This document shows positions 40,280 through 53,250 of a stretch of DNA of 64,000 nucleotides, one piece after another. Position numbers and translations under genes: made by a program. This DNA comes from Embiotoca jacksoni (taxonomy: Eukaryota > Chordata > Actinopteri > Embiotocidae), in assembly GCA_022577435.1 (NCBI GenBank), contig JAKOON010000005.1, forward strand, positions 7,585,224 through 7,649,223, given 5' to 3'. The stretch's first letter is position 1. Every line of letters begins with the position of its first letter. Under the pieces are notes generated by a model. That model did not search any database, was not told where the DNA came from, and saw nothing but the letters and a program-made list of their open reading frames with translations.

Positions 40280-42293
40280 CCTTGGAATTAATTTGTGGAG
40301 ATATTCAGCAGGGTTCTTCTGTTGAATTTTACAATTTTAAAGTCTTCACCTTTCAAACAACGACCCCTCCCGTCCCCCATAGCACTACTTGAGGAGTGTT
40401 TTGATTTGCATAAGTACTGTCATTCTTAAATGATATCTGACACTCTGTCTTGGCGAATGCTTGTGTGCAACAGAAGAGGTAAGGGCTTGATTCTTCTGCA
40501 TAATATTAATTCATCACTCACGAATGATTATTTCTAGGCAAAAATGAGGATTATTCAAATGAGCGTGGATGCTGTGGCTGCATATGTGATGGAGTTGGTG
40601 AGGATTTTGTTTAAATTTGAAGACGTCCTTCAGCTTGGCATGGTGAAGTTTAGTTGGTGAATTTCTGTCTTCACTGCCATATATAAAAATATTTACAAGA
40701 CTGTGCAAAAGTTTTGGTCACTTTGGATGCTGAGATTGTTATTAATCATGCAACACCATCAAAGAGGCATCGGACTGGTTATGAATCCATTGATTTGAAT
40801 TGTTTAATTTTGTTTTTCAGTGGCTGCTCTTGCCAAAAAACTGTGCATGTCACTATTTTGGAAAGCATTTACTTTTGATGTCTAAAACATTTGCATGGCA
40901 CTGTGGAGAGCAATCATATTCAAAAGAGAGCTTTTGAGTGTTCTAAGAAAAACAACTGAAGCAGACGAGGCCATACAGGATCTCAATTTAAAATGTAGTT
41001 TGGGTTGGTTGTCTTGCAGTTGCCTTTCAGTGAAAATTGGATTTAAAATTGTGCACAGAAAGCTGCCTCCTTGAGGTGAAGAAAAGATGGATGATTACGT
41101 AAGAAAATGTTTTCATGGCTGCCCATAAAAAAGGCAATGGGAGAACCTGTTTATTTGACTAAGCTCCTTTGCTTTTTGCACAATTGCCGATGAATTCATT
41201 ACAATAATAAGAGTGAAACGTCAGTGTTTTTTCCTAATCAGAAGCTTTATGCCGGAGAAGGAAATGGTTTCTTAATTTTGTTAATTGTTGCTGACTGTGG
41301 GCTTATATTACTGTATGTACAGAGCTGTGTAGTGCAAACCATCACAGGGTCATTCTTATTTAGTATATCAAAGCCATTGGGAAGAATATGTTTAGGATAT
41401 TTATGTAAAGTTTCAATGTTGCCTCACGGTGTGCTAAAGATCTAATACAGCACTAAAGTTGAGCATGAAAAAATAACCTTAAATAAGGTTACATTTTGGT
41501 TGCAATTAGCATGTTAAATTGAATGGCAAATATGTCTAAACACACAATTTGATCACAATAAACCATCAATAAGTTCCATAACAGTGCTAGTAATTGACTA
41601 TCTGTTGTTAACACGATGTAATGACCCACAGGATCATGCCATCAGTTTCCTGATTAATAATGTATTAAACTTGTTGCCTGTGTTGTATGGATTGACGGAA
41701 CAATTAAGCAGATAGTCACTATAGCAACAGATCTGAGTGACTTTTACCCTTTTATTGCCATTTTTACAGCCTGTGAAACAAAGGTAGTGATCTGAAAATT
41801 CTATAAAACAATATGACAAGAGCTGCTGACTGAAAAGAAAAGCAAAGAAAAAAAACATATTCTCTTTGGCCCATTGCTTGAAACAGACTTTCTAAAAGCA
41901 CCTCCTGGGGCCTCGTTAGTGCTGGCATCTCAGTCTCCCAAACTAAACAAACTAGAACAGGCCAGGTTCAACCCACACGCTGAAACACTCATCAAAGATC
42001 AGTATCCAGTGTAGAATATAAAGCCCCATGACCTTTGGCGGTCATCGTTTCTCCTACATGTATCGCCATGGCTGCAGTGTTTTCACTTTTCTTCTCTGGA
42101 GCACCGAAGGTTGACATCTCCTGCGGTGTCGGGAGAAGAGTTGATGTCTCACCGTGTGCCCCCTTGACATAATTGCCTCAAGTCTTGAAGGCTCTGTCAG
42201 CACGTTCCCAATCCAAAAGATCCAGCCCCGGAGTGGGGGCCACATTTTTAGGGGACAAAACAATATCCAGACAAACAGAAATGTCACAATATT

Positions 42294-42298
<5 letters not shown>
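40280..42298. other. Non-coding, probable lingo1 intron
   Basis: Nothing recognised apart from a small perfect hairpin, AACCTTA-aa-TAAGGTT, at about 41,475. Confidence 0.45.

Positions 42299-42355
<57 letters not shown>
42299..42355 (+). repeat. (GT)n microsatellite, 57 nt
   Basis: Perfect GT dinucleotide tract. The CVCVCV and HTHTHT open frames on the two strands are artefacts. Confidence 0.97.
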
Positions 42356-42357
<2 letters not shown>

Positions 42358-43004
42358 GAATTTTGTCTCTGCCTTTGTGAAAGAAGGGAACAGCTATTCC
42401 AGCAGGTCTCTCTGGGGGAGCTCATTCTTTCACCATCTAGCTGTTCTACTTTGTTACTTTCTGCTCTCCAAATGTAATCCAGCTGCTACAATGAATACAG
42501 CACATGTTTACCTACTCAGTTGGTGCATACAGTAGATGCAGTATGTTAGTATGTCTGATACATGCATCACCTGAAGTCTTTGCACTTGTTTCCTTTTTCT
42601 ATTCCATGAGTATAAAAGTACACATGTAAGCTGGTTTGTTTTTATCTAATCTTGTACAGACATTCATGTTCCTCTCAGAGTGAAATGTAACCATGGTGAT
42701 CATCTGACTTTTCACGCCGCGCTGTTATCAGGTTTATATTGTAGTTTACTGTTTCCATTCCTTTGGCTTATGACCAAATTTACAAAGAGAAATATTGTGA
42801 TAACATGAAACCTGTTGCAAGCACATTAGGAAGCTGATGTTAGAACTATTAATTAGTTTATTAATTGTTCTTATAATCCATTTACATTTTATTATCCTTT
42901 TAACATTGAAGTATTGAATTATATTTTCTTAATTGCTTACACAGGCACTGGAACTTGAACTTAAAGCTGAAAGGCTTGACAGGCTTAGCAAAAACGATCT
43001 AAAT

Positions 43005-43068
43005 CAGAGGTGCCTAAATTCAACCCAAGTGTCCATTTGGTCCACGGGCCATAAATTGGGCTGCTCTG
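43005..43068. mobile_element. Very short hAT-like remnant (64 bp) with perfect 8-bp target duplication
   Basis: CAGAGGTGCC at the left and GGCTGCTCTG at the right are partly inverted (CAGAG/CTCTG). They are bracketed by exact copies of ATCTAAAT at 42,997-43,004 and 43,069-43,076. The CAG...CTG ends and 8-bp duplication fit hAT. At 64 bp this is an internally deleted copy or a minimal mobile unit. Confidence 0.6.
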
Positions 43069-43076
43069 ATCTAAAT

Positions 43077-46000
43077 GCACAGAAAAAAGAAAAACTTTTT
43101 ACATGAATCGAAGCCAGGGGCAGAAAAAAGCTTTTATACAATGTTTTTCACTTCAGAGGCATTTTGAAGAAATGTGATCAAGGTTATATCAGTAAAGAAC
43201 AAATTGACGCTTTCAGAGCCAAGCGATAAATCCATATAACACCCGTGTTATGATATTAATTATAGATAGCATAATATGGCGGACATGTTGTTGTTTCATA
43301 CAGGCTGTATTACACTTAAGTGATATTGTTATGAGCTGATTTGACTGCTGTGGTCGAGGGAAATAAACAGAGAACATGTGACTCTGCATAGCTCTCATAT
43401 CCAAATGTCTTACAAAACATATACTGACCACACTTAGTTTAGGTGAAATATTATAATTGTCCAATAAAGAATATAAGTAAACAACAGATATATTCAAATA
43501 AAGTTGTATAGAGCCTTGTTTTTGTCAACATCACACAGCTCGTTGTTGCTTTTTCAAAGTTATTATTGTCAGATTTTGACAAAGCATATTATTTTGTCAA
43601 ACATTATTACCATTATTGAAACTTTAATGTCAATTGAGTATGGCTTTGATTAGGAAAATGATAAGTGATTTTTTTTGTTATTCCTCTACACACGACTATT
43701 GGCAGGCTTCATTTTTTTGGATGCTGTGAGAGAAGTGTGGGTTCTCAGTGCTGATCGCAGTGCTTCCAAAATCCTCGATCCACTTTCTAAAAGTTTGACA
43801 TTCTGGAGGCTGTTCCTCTTTGAAAACACATCTCCTGAAGAACGAAAAAAAATAATTGTGATTCTCTGTATGGAGACGCAGATACGAGGCTAAATAGCTT
43901 AATAATGATGGATCATATAAGGACACACGTTCCTTCCCGTGCACGCATAACACTTGACCACATCAAGCCAAAGGAATGTTAACAACTTCCATAAAAACAT
44001 TTAATGTCTTGTCAGTTTTGAACCTTAATGTCTATCAATCTATCAAGCAAGCTGTGATAAAATTCTACAAATTGTCTCATTGAGAACCAGTAAATGTCAT
44101 GCAAAATGACATGGGCAATTTGTCAATTATCAAATATATGACAATTCATCCTAAGTCAAGAACCAATTTATGAATTGTTGCATTGAAAACATATGGCTCT
44201 CAGGATTCATGCACCATTAGTGTGACTTTAGGACCAGAAAATATATAGCTATCACTTGAAAGGTTTGATCACTTTTACTCAGTCAGCTGCTCAACCCCAG
44301 TGATTTGGTGACTTTCATGAACATTTTGAAATACTTTATTTTTGAAGATGCAGTTATTTAGCAGTCCATCAGGTGCCCCAGTTAAGAATGAATGAAGTCT
44401 TATACTACAGCCATACAATAACTCCCACCTTCATAAATGTTAAAATATTTAGCTTTTGCTGAAATTGTATTGGACTATGCTTCAAAAAAGCTAAATTGTA
44501 GCAAATATGTTTGGAAAGGAAACCTAATTCTTAAAAGCACAAGGTAAATGTCGGTGACACTACATGTTTTAGTAACATGTAACTCTAAACATATTTTTTC
44601 CAGCCTTGCATGAGAATATCCACTCACTCAGCCTGCACAATATGTTTCTTTATATTTACCCTAACCTGGACCACATGCTTACATGACCTAAACCAAACCA
44701 CCAGTGGAAGTGTGGATGCACACGCCAGTCTCTAGTGTGAGAGTCGGACGCTTCATTCATCCACCATCCACCCCAGCCACCTCCTGCCAACTCTGATGGT
44801 TGTGCTCTATTTGGAAGCTGTACTTTCTGGAGCTGTTAAACTTTTTTGCCATTTAATTAAAAAGTTGCTTCTGATGTTGTGTCAACCCCATCAGAGATGT
44901 CAGAGATTTAATATTAGAAACCCCTATCAGTATTTGTTTATTTTACTCTCTAAACTGTACTTCTTGCTGTGTAATGGAACGAGACCTCAAACACTGGAGC
45001 ACGGAGACGAAAATGACCCTGTGGGGAGGTGAAGTTCAGGACCAACACAGCGGCAGCCTTCGTGGCAGAGTTTTGTCAGGACAACATCTGGCCACTGTTT
45101 GAATTCTGTACCTTGTTGCACAAACCAGCTTCTTTGCCTGGATTAGGGCTTCGCTGTCCATCTGTTGGGCGTCGGCTTACATTTAAGCCCTGCCATTTCA
45201 CAGGTCCGGATCCAGCTAGCAGTCCCAGCAGGCAGTTTAGCTTCTCAATGACATAAGGGTAACCTTTCTCTTGAAACACAGCTAGGCAACACTGTAGTGT
45301 GAAAGTGATCTCACTTGGGAAGCTAAAGGTCAGAAAATTCTGGTGAAGATTGATTTAATCAAAGTGTGGCTGTCAATATACATAAAGCAAAGCTGCTACT
45401 TACTACAGAAAACTGAACCAATAAACATCTTAAGAGGCTGATACTTACGTATAGTCTCAGGAGCTGGATCTAACTTTATTATTCTCAGCATACACAGACA
45501 TTCATTTTAAAATGCTGGAAAATGATTTTCAAATGAAAAAAATAGCTGATATTTGATACCAGTTAAAGGCATACTGTCTCATGAAAGGTTTACATCTTCT
45601 AAGGCTGAAATGAGGAAGAATGGATATATTCATGGAAAATGCAATCAAAGTCATGCAGATAGTACAGTAAATAAAATTACCCTACTGAGTCTGACCATTG
45701 AGGATTAGTTAGGCAGCTGACTAAGTATTTTGCAGAGGAATGGACTTTGAGGGCTTTGAGAACTTTGTGCTGCAGATAACGTCAGCATCATTTCATGGAT
45801 TTCCCAGAAGCTTACAGGTATTTAACGATGGTATTTAACAAGGCTGACAAGAGAGCTGTCTTGTGACAGGTAAACTAAAATGGGGCGAGAGCTAAGTCCG
45901 AACAATACCCCTCCCTGATATGTTTGATTGTGCTTATTGTGAAGAAGTTAATGATGATGGACAGCCTCATTCAGATTTAGAGGATTGATAGCACGTAGTG

Positions 46001-46946
46001 TGTGAAAGCCACATGGACAGAAAACAATCGACAGCCTAAAATCAGTGGGGCTTCGTAACCTGTTTAACATGGATCTAAAAGGCTTAAGTAAGGGGATACT
46101 TAATATTGTAAATCTTCTAAAAGAACTTCCTGAAACTGAGATTTATAAGGAGATGGTGGCTGGATCTTTGATTATGGTCGTAGTTTAACATTGTTGTCTG
46201 TGTATGTAAAAAAAAGTGGTCGCAAACATTTTCTGGACAAAATGTTTTAGACTATACTAGAGTCCATCTACCTGCTACTGCATTGTAAGTTTGAACAGTT
46301 TAACTAGTAAAGAGTTCTTGCAAGCTCTTATCTAGTAAAGGATAATTAGATTACAGACTTGATAATTAGATTAGGAGCAACAACTGAGTTTAAATTAGGC
46401 TCTACACCAAAAACATAGCAAACGTTACTTAATGACAGCAGCTAGGACACGATGGGATGTAACTGTGACCACTTAACCCTCACACATATATATTGTGCAA
46501 AGGGATAGTAAAAACTCATATTTGCCTGTTTAATTAGTATAGTGTATGGGCATGGGAGCACCATCCACTTCCAATATGAAGCAACATCTTCAGGATCCCA
46601 GTGGATGCTGGCATAAAGGCATTCATCTCACCATTCATTGATCTGGTTATTGCTGGTCTTGGACCAGTGGGTCCTCGTTTATTGAGCACTGTTGTCTTAT
46701 TTCCTGAACATATTCATTCTTTTTAGAAGCACACACACCCCCCTCTAACTTCACCTCAATTAATGTAATTCTCTGGGAGCTCACTGGAGTGCTGATTGGA
46801 ATGAAGAACCGCATTCAGACGACATGCCTGTGAGGGAATGATAACACCAGATCATTAACAAAACTGGGCTGCAAATGTTTACCCGTGGATGGCATCCTTC
46901 ATCTTAATGTCTCCCCTGCCACAATTTTCCAGGCGAGTCTGTCATG

Positions 46947-46978
<32 letters not shown>

Positions 46979-49287
46979 GGGCAGACATTTTGAACAACTG
47001 ACTGCAAAACCTTACTTAAATAATCAGATGAGCTATGATTGAGTAATCAAGTGAAGTGTTATTTTGCAGGGATTTTTTTTTTCTCTGTTGAGACAAATGT
47101 GAGAACATGCCTGACTGCAGTCATTAAACTGCTGAAGTTGCAGCCGTAGTGCTTTACCAGCCAGAGATTATGATTTGATAATTTTCCTGATTGGATCTCA
47201 GTGTCAATGGTAATAGAGTTGGACATAATAGCATCTCATCGACGGATATCCAATATATAATAGGCACATGATAGAGGCTGACAGATAGAGCTAAGCCTAT
47301 GATAAGGCCACACAGCAGTCTATCTCGCAGCACTCAGCACTCACTTGATCAATGTGGGTTAAGGAATAAGAATGATTGTGTATGGCTGGAGGCAGCGTAA
47401 AGTGCAGCAGGCTCTGGTGCAGGTCTCAGATCTCAGACAAACTCTCATCTCAGACTGTTTTGACATCACTTGTTCACAGATGGTATCATCAAATCCTCAA
47501 TCTGACCTTTGACCTGTGAGGGAATAAAATTAAATTGAGAGAAGTAAATTGAACCTATTGACCCCCACTCCAATTTTATGATCAGCCTGATGTCCAGTGG
47601 GCTATTAGTTTAGTTTGGGAAAAAAAGTTATTCGTGGTGACCACAATAACTGTCAACCATGATATCATAGATTTTTTTTTTTTTTCATTTTTCTTCACAC
47701 CCTGTCAATCTGTCACATGTAATATGGTCCATCGTTTCTATTGAAGAACAAACATTTGCATTATCTGTCTTTTAGAGACTGTCAGGAAGAAGAAGCACGT
47801 GACTAGTTAGAAATCAACTTTAAAGACAAAGTTAGAACAAGAGATGAAACTACTTACCACTGGCAAAATTATATGTATTGTGACTACAGCCATCACACAT
47901 AGACAGGAGTCCCCCAGAGACATGTCTTAGGATGTCTGCAAATTAGATGTGAAGGACTTTGGTTCAGTGTATTTTTTTTTCTTGGCACATTTGATCTTTT
48001 CAATGAACTACAGTCCTATTCCTTGTGATAAATGATTAATTAAAGCCTGGATAATACTGACTCATATTTCACAATTGCTATCTGTAGATCATACCATGAT
48101 TGATTCTGATGATGTTCAGTTTCCACTATAATGTAGCTAATTGGCCCCATCAGGGTTATTTTTTTATTGGTTTGTTTGTTATTATTATTATTATTGTTAC
48201 TATTATTATCTTGCATGTAATTGGTAATTATTCTACTAAAATTAAATATGTTTTTTTTTTCTGTAAAAGCCTGTATTTATCTCTCTGTATCCAATTCCCT
48301 GGTTGTGTGTGATCTATATTTTATCCTAAAAATTGCATGAGCTCAGGGTCAGCCACAGCACATGCATCACACTTGCCACCATCCATCTTTGATCGCGTCC
48401 GCTTGCTACTGCTGCTTCACCCCTTACTGTTTTAACTCACGCAGCAAATTCCGACTTGAGGTAGGAACAACGGAGTAGGGGCTGAAAAGAAAAGGCTTCA
48501 TGGTACCGGAGTAAACCACAGATGTGATACTCGTATATGTCTCTGACACAGGATGGCTTGGATCACTGATAAATACTGTTAATTCCACTTGACCCTGTGC
48601 CCATTCACTTCGTATTGGCATAATGGCATTGACTGATTGATTATCTTCAAGGTGTGTTGTGCAAATGGTTTTCAGCATTCGCCAGCAGACACAATGAGGG
48701 TGTAGAGTAAGATGTATGTAGACTACTACAAGGATTTGGCTTTAGAGTTTGTGGCTAGAGTCAGTACATCCTCCTCTATATACAAAAAAAAGGTCTCACA
48801 GAAGGCTGAAACAGAAGGAGCTACTTGCATTGGAAATACCTTTTGAAACTCTGTCTAGACCAGTGAAAAATGTAGCATTCAAAATTGTCAGCACTCTCAA
48901 TTATGCAAACACACACCTTATTCCTTCTAACCTCTATTCATCTTTAGTCTGTTCATGAATTGTGCAGCAGGATTCTCTGTTATGTTAACATTTGCTGAAG
49001 TAACCAACAGCAGCCAAACGAAGGTCTTTTAAATACAAGTTCAGACTGCTGCCCGCCCCCCTTACAGCACATGTAATGGGAAATTGCAGAGTTTAGCAGT
49101 GATATCAAACCATACACACCATCTGTCTGTAGCTTAGCTGATGTATGGTAATGTTCTACAATCTCCACTAAATTTGCCTCTTGCCTTCTAAAAGTGTATA
49201 CAGAATTGCTGTGAATGTTGTGAGGCTGAAACTATCGGTGTTTCATTTTCTAACAAAATTTTCCGCCATGTCTCTGTGTCTCCCCAG
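43077..49287. other. Non-coding, final part of the intron before the lingo1 coding exon
   Basis: Contains the A30 run and a stretch at 46,740-46,945 with conserved-element-like composition. A segment at 44,750-45,290 is richer in GC but has no intact frame that I recognise. Confidence 0.5.
46947..46976 (+). repeat. A homopolymer, 30 nt
   Basis: Uninterrupted A run about 2.3 kb before the coding exon. Confidence 0.95.
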
Positions 49288-49299
49288 GTAACCGATAAG
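49288..49299 (+). other. lingo1: Start of lingo1 main exon, 5' of the ATG (splice acceptor at 49,286-49,287)
   Basis: A pyrimidine-rich stretch ending ctccccag directly precedes GTAACCGATAAG and then the ATG. The AG at 49,286-49,287 is a good acceptor. The 12 nt from 49,288 read Val-Thr-Asp-Lys in frame with the ATG, which parallels Val-Ser-Lys-Arg in the longer human isoform. If an upstream exon ends with an in-frame ATG these codons are translated; otherwise they are 5' UTR. In another frame this segment carries the TAA at 49,289-49,291. Confidence 0.8.
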
Positions 49300-51147
49300 A
49301 TGGCAGCCGGGGAAGCGACTGGGCACAGCTACCTGGTGGCTTGCTGGCAGCCAATTCTGATCTTGATGCTGGGCACTGTGCTGTCTGGCTCCACCACAGG
49401 ATGTCCATCCCGCTGTGAGTGCAATGTTCAAGAGCGCTCCGTGATGTGCCACCGCAAGAAGCTCATGACAGTTCCCGAGGGCATTCCTGCAGAAACAAAA
49501 CTGCTGGACCTCAGCAAAAACCGCATTAGAACCATTAACCCAGACGAGTTTTCCATCTTTCCCAACCTGGAACACCTGGAGCTCAGTGAAAACACGATCT
49601 CCACTATTGAACCGGGAGCGTTCAACAACCTGTATGGTCTGCGGACATTGGGGCTGCGTAGCAACAAGCTTAAGCTGATCCAGCTCGGTGTCTTCACAGG
49701 CCTGAGTAATCTCACACAGCTGGACATAAGTGAAAACAAGATCGTCATCCTGTTGGACTACATGTTCCAGGATTTGTACAACCTCCGGTCTTTAGAGGTG
49801 GGTGATAATGACCTGGTTTTCATCTCCCACCGGGCTTTTCATGGCCTAAGCAGCCTTGAGCACCTGAGTCTTGAGAAGTGTAACTTGTCCTCCGTGCCAA
49901 CAGAGGCTTTTACCCACCTCCACAGTTTGATTACTCTGAGGCTGCGCCACCTCAATATCAATGTCATACGGGATTACTCTTTTAAACGGCTCTATCGGCT
50001 GAAAGTGTTGGAAATAGCCAACTGGCCATATTTGGATACGATGACCCCAAATTGCTTGTATGGATTAAATCTCACCTCCCTGACCATCGCAAACGCCAAC
50101 CTGACCACAATTCCTTACGTAGCCCTGCGGCACTTGGTTTATTTGCGCTTTCTAAATCTTTCCTACAACCCTATCCATACCATTGAGGGAAATAAGCTCC
50201 ACGATCTTCTGCGTCTGCAAGAATTTCACCTGGTCGGAGGCAGACTGGCAATGATTGAACCCTACTCTTTCCGTGGTCTAAACTACCTGAAAATTCTTAA
50301 TGTATCTGGGAACTCTCTTAGCACTTTAGAGGAGTCTGCTTTCCATTCAGTCGGAAACCTGGAAACCCTCGCCTTGTATGATAATCCCCTGGCCTGTGAC
50401 TGCCGGCTTTTGTGGGTTTTCCGACGGCGCTGGAGACTGAACTTCAACAGGCAGCAGCCCACCTGTGCCTCCCCCGAGTTTGTCCAAGGCAAAGAGTTCA
50501 AAGACTTCCCGGATGTTCTGCAGCCAAACTACTTCACATGTCGCAAGTCTAGGATTAGGGATCGCAAACCCCAGCAGAAATTTGTCGATGAGGGAGCCAT
50601 TGTTCATTTTACTTGCCAAGCAGATGGAGATCCTGCTCCAGTGATAATGTGGCTGTCTCCACAGAAAAAGTTTATCACCACCAAGACGATTGGAAGGCTC
50701 TCTGTGTTGCCAGATGGTACCCTGGAGGTGCGTTATGCCCAGATTCAAGATAATGGTACATATGTGTGTATAGCTAGCAACGCAGGCGGAAACGACACCT
50801 CTCTTGCTCACCTACACATTCATAGCTACTCGCCTGATTGGCCACATCAGCCCAACAAGACTTTCGCCTTCATATCCAACCAGCCCACAGAAACTGGTGC
50901 TAACGGTACAAGAGCTAATGTCCCTTTCCCGTTTGATATAAAGACATTGATCATTGCGACCACAATGGGCTTCATCTCTTTTCTTGGTGTCGTCCTGTTT
51001 TGCCTGGTACTGCTGTTCCTTTGGAGCAGAGGTAAAGGCAACACTAAGCACAACATTGAGATCGAGTATGTGCCACGGAAATCAGACGCCGGCATGAGCA
51101 GCAGCACAGTGGATGCTCCTCGCAAGTTTAACATGAAAATGATTTAA
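49300..51147 (+). CDS. lingo1: LINGO1: LRR and Ig domain-containing transmembrane protein
   Basis: Single uninterrupted coding exon giving 615 residues (human LINGO1 is 614 from the equivalent Met). LINGO1 is a neuronal and oligodendrocyte surface protein that partners with the Nogo receptor/p75 or TROY complex and restrains axon growth and myelination (family knowledge). Seen here: hydrophobic signal peptide (about 1-34); LRRNT cysteines 35, 39, 41 and 50; a run of LRRs to about residue 350; LRRCT cysteines 366, 368, 389 and 414; an Ig domain with cysteines 439 and 490 and the DNGTYVC motif; several N-x-S/T sites; a transmembrane helix at about 550-575; and a 40-residue tail containing EIEYVPRK and ending FNMKMI, the LINGO1 hallmark. 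The ATG has a strong context (A at -3, G at +4). The reading frame is open upstream to 49,276, but that part crosses the splice acceptor and has no ATG. Teleosts have lingo1a and lingo1b; I cannot say which this is. Confidence 0.97.
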   Translation: MAAGEATGHSYLVACWQPILILMLGTVLSGSTTGCPSRCECNVQERSVMCHRKKLMTVPEGIPAETKLLDLSKNRIRTINPDEFSIFPNLEHLELSENTISTIEPGAFNNLYGLRTLGLRSNKLKLIQLGVFTGLSNLTQLDISENKIVILLDYMFQDLYNLRSLEVGDNDLVFISHRAFHGLSSLEHLSLEKCNLSSVPTEAFTHLHSLITLRLRHLNINVIRDYSFKRLYRLKVLEIANWPYLDTMTPNCLYGLNLTSLTIANANLTTIPYVALRHLVYLRFLNLSYNPIHTIEGNKLHDLLRLQEFHLVGGRLAMIEPYSFRGLNYLKILNVSGNSLSTLEESAFHSVGNLETLALYDNPLACDCRLLWVFRRRWRLNFNRQQPTCASPEFVQGKEFKDFPDVLQPNYFTCRKSRIRDRKPQQKFVDEGAIVHFTCQADGDPAPVIMWLSPQKKFITTKTIGRLSVLPDGTLEVRYAQIQDNGTYVCIASNAGGNDTSLAHLHIHSYSPDWPHQPNKTFAFISNQPTETGANGTRANVPFPFDIKTLIIATTMGFISFLGVVLFCLVLLFLWSRGKGNTKHNIEIEYVPRKSDAGMSSSTVDAPRKFNMKMI

Positions 51148-53107
51148 CAGAGATGTGGAATTTATTCAATTTCAACTTTTAAAAAAAAAAGACAAATGGA
51201 AGAGAAGACATTTTCTTTCCTTTCTTACAAACCTGTGGATCCTGGTCTGTTAACATAGAGTAATATGATTTGTCCTGACTGACGGACTTGACAGGAGGGC
51301 AGTTCCTGACTTTCAAAAGTGAGAGGGAATGAAAATGAAAAAGGCCTGTGGGGGTATTGAAAGTCAGATAAGCAGTTCATTTTCCTATGGATTCATAGTG
51401 GGAAAAATATATCAGAAAAAAAAAAAAAAAAACACTTCAAACAGCCAGAATGCGAGGGGCAGATCATATTTTGACCATTGCTGTTTTTTGTCTGTATTTT
51501 TTATTTTGTGTTATTTTTTTTCTGACGTTAGATGTCCTGTTATGAATGAGATTTGTATGGGTTGATGAGCACATTTATACAACGCTGATGCATTTCAAGT
51601 ACATCTTCATTGCAGTACATCAGCGTTACAATTGTGAATGCTATGTGCTACATATGGTCTTTTTTTTTTAACTTTCCTACAGTCATGATTGTTCTGTGAT
51701 CCATCAAATGTACAGTCATGTCACAATACCTGATAAATCTTTGTTGAAAGAGTATGCCCCAGAATTGAACACAAAGAAACAACATAAATTGTATGCCACA
51801 AGAAATTTTAGGAAATACAAAACTGTTAGTGATACATAGTTTGAATGTCACAGCAGCTAATTCAGAGCCAAGAAAGTACATACAAAGTAAATACAGTGAA
51901 TGGTACTGTCAAACAGATTACATTGGGTGTTATGTGACCTGAATTCCTGAATGATGATGACAAAAATATGTTTTTTGAAAATTCATAGATTCAGTGACGT
52001 CACTGCATCTTTTCCTGTTGATACCAGTCCTGAGTGCTACACTGTGAAAAATCAGCCAAGAGGTGTGGAGGAATAATTGTATTTTTTCAAAGGACAATAT
52101 TTAGTGTTGCAAAGTAGCATAAAATCCTGGTGTTAGATGCGTCTGCTAATAGAGGATGTTAGCGTTGGATGAATTCTCTGACATAGTCCTTTGAGGTCAG
52201 TCTCTGATATCAGTGTAACTCAGCCCTAAGATGTAACTAAAACAGCATACACACGGATGGAGGGCGTGAAATGGAATGAAATGTGAGATGTTGTCGATAT
52301 GACGCTTGGTACTAATGAGCGATGCAGCATCTATTCTACAGTTCTGCCATCAAACAGAATGTTTGGCAGTACTTTAATACTATAAGCGTTTATCCCTGAC
52401 CTTTTAAATTGCATTTCAAAATCTGTTATGTAATGGTATTATTTTGTGCTCAACATGATTGTGTGGAATAGAAGTTGTGGTGCTCACGTTTTTTGGAAAC
52501 AATGTGCTCCTCAAGCTGTAGAATATTTCTGTCATTGTTGGTTATTTTACTTGATTGTTTTTTGTTTGCAAAATTAACGCTTTATTCATGAAGATGCCCC
52601 CCTCCTACACCCATTTAAGCCATGGAAATATTACCTTCCAGGATCATTTACAGGTTTGCTTTCCTCCTGAAATGTGCATCGTTCGTCAAGGGGTGGGGGG
52701 AGAACTGCTACACATTATGCTCCCCAGTTTGGCCCTGCATATAACATCTGAGATTACAGCCTTACCTTTTCAAGTACACACTGTGGACAGCTGGGCTTCA
52801 CGAACATATGTGAGGATAAAGGCTAAGTTATTTATGATGGATGACATTACAGATAACGACACAGTACTGGCTGGAAGTATGGACTGGATATGCAGATGGT
52901 TGGAGTGACACAGATGGTTTCACCCATGGAGCAATCTGAAGCAGCTTTGGTGTAATCCGTTTTGCATAAAGGAAAAAAAACTTTAAAAAAAAAACACTGG
53001 ATATGGCTCATGGTTCTCCCTCTTGCTGATTATGAATGCTCTCTTTGTTCAAAGTGTGGCTACTGTACCTAGCCTTTTTGTTTTTTCTCGAGTGATCACG
53101 GGATTCT

Positions 53108-53108
<1 letters not shown>

Positions 53109-53145
<37 letters not shown>
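53109..53145 (+). repeat. T homopolymer, 37 nt, in lingo1 3' UTR
   Basis: The longest homopolymer in the window, 106 nt before the AATAAA signal. It would be U37 in the mRNA. Confidence 0.95.
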
Positions 53146-53250
53146 CATTTTGACCCTGGACTATATTGACCATGTAGTCCAAGCCAACTTTTTACAAAAA
53201 AAGATACTAAAAAAGAAATCTATGGAAAATACATTAAAATTGTTCTGTGC

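Noticed and set aside
49276..49299. Extended 623-residue lingo1 frame starting at 49,276
   Set aside because: The first codon is GTG and the segment includes the splice acceptor tctccccag. Translation here would need reading through the intron end. The ATG at 49,300, or an ATG from an upstream exon, is preferred.
49243..51134. Several - strand frames of 72-154 residues over the lingo1 exon
   Set aside because: They are shadows of a strongly coding + strand exon and match no family.
52555..52908. 117-residue frame in the 3' UTR
   Set aside because: No domain, no coding bias, and it lies inside the probable lingo1 3' UTR.
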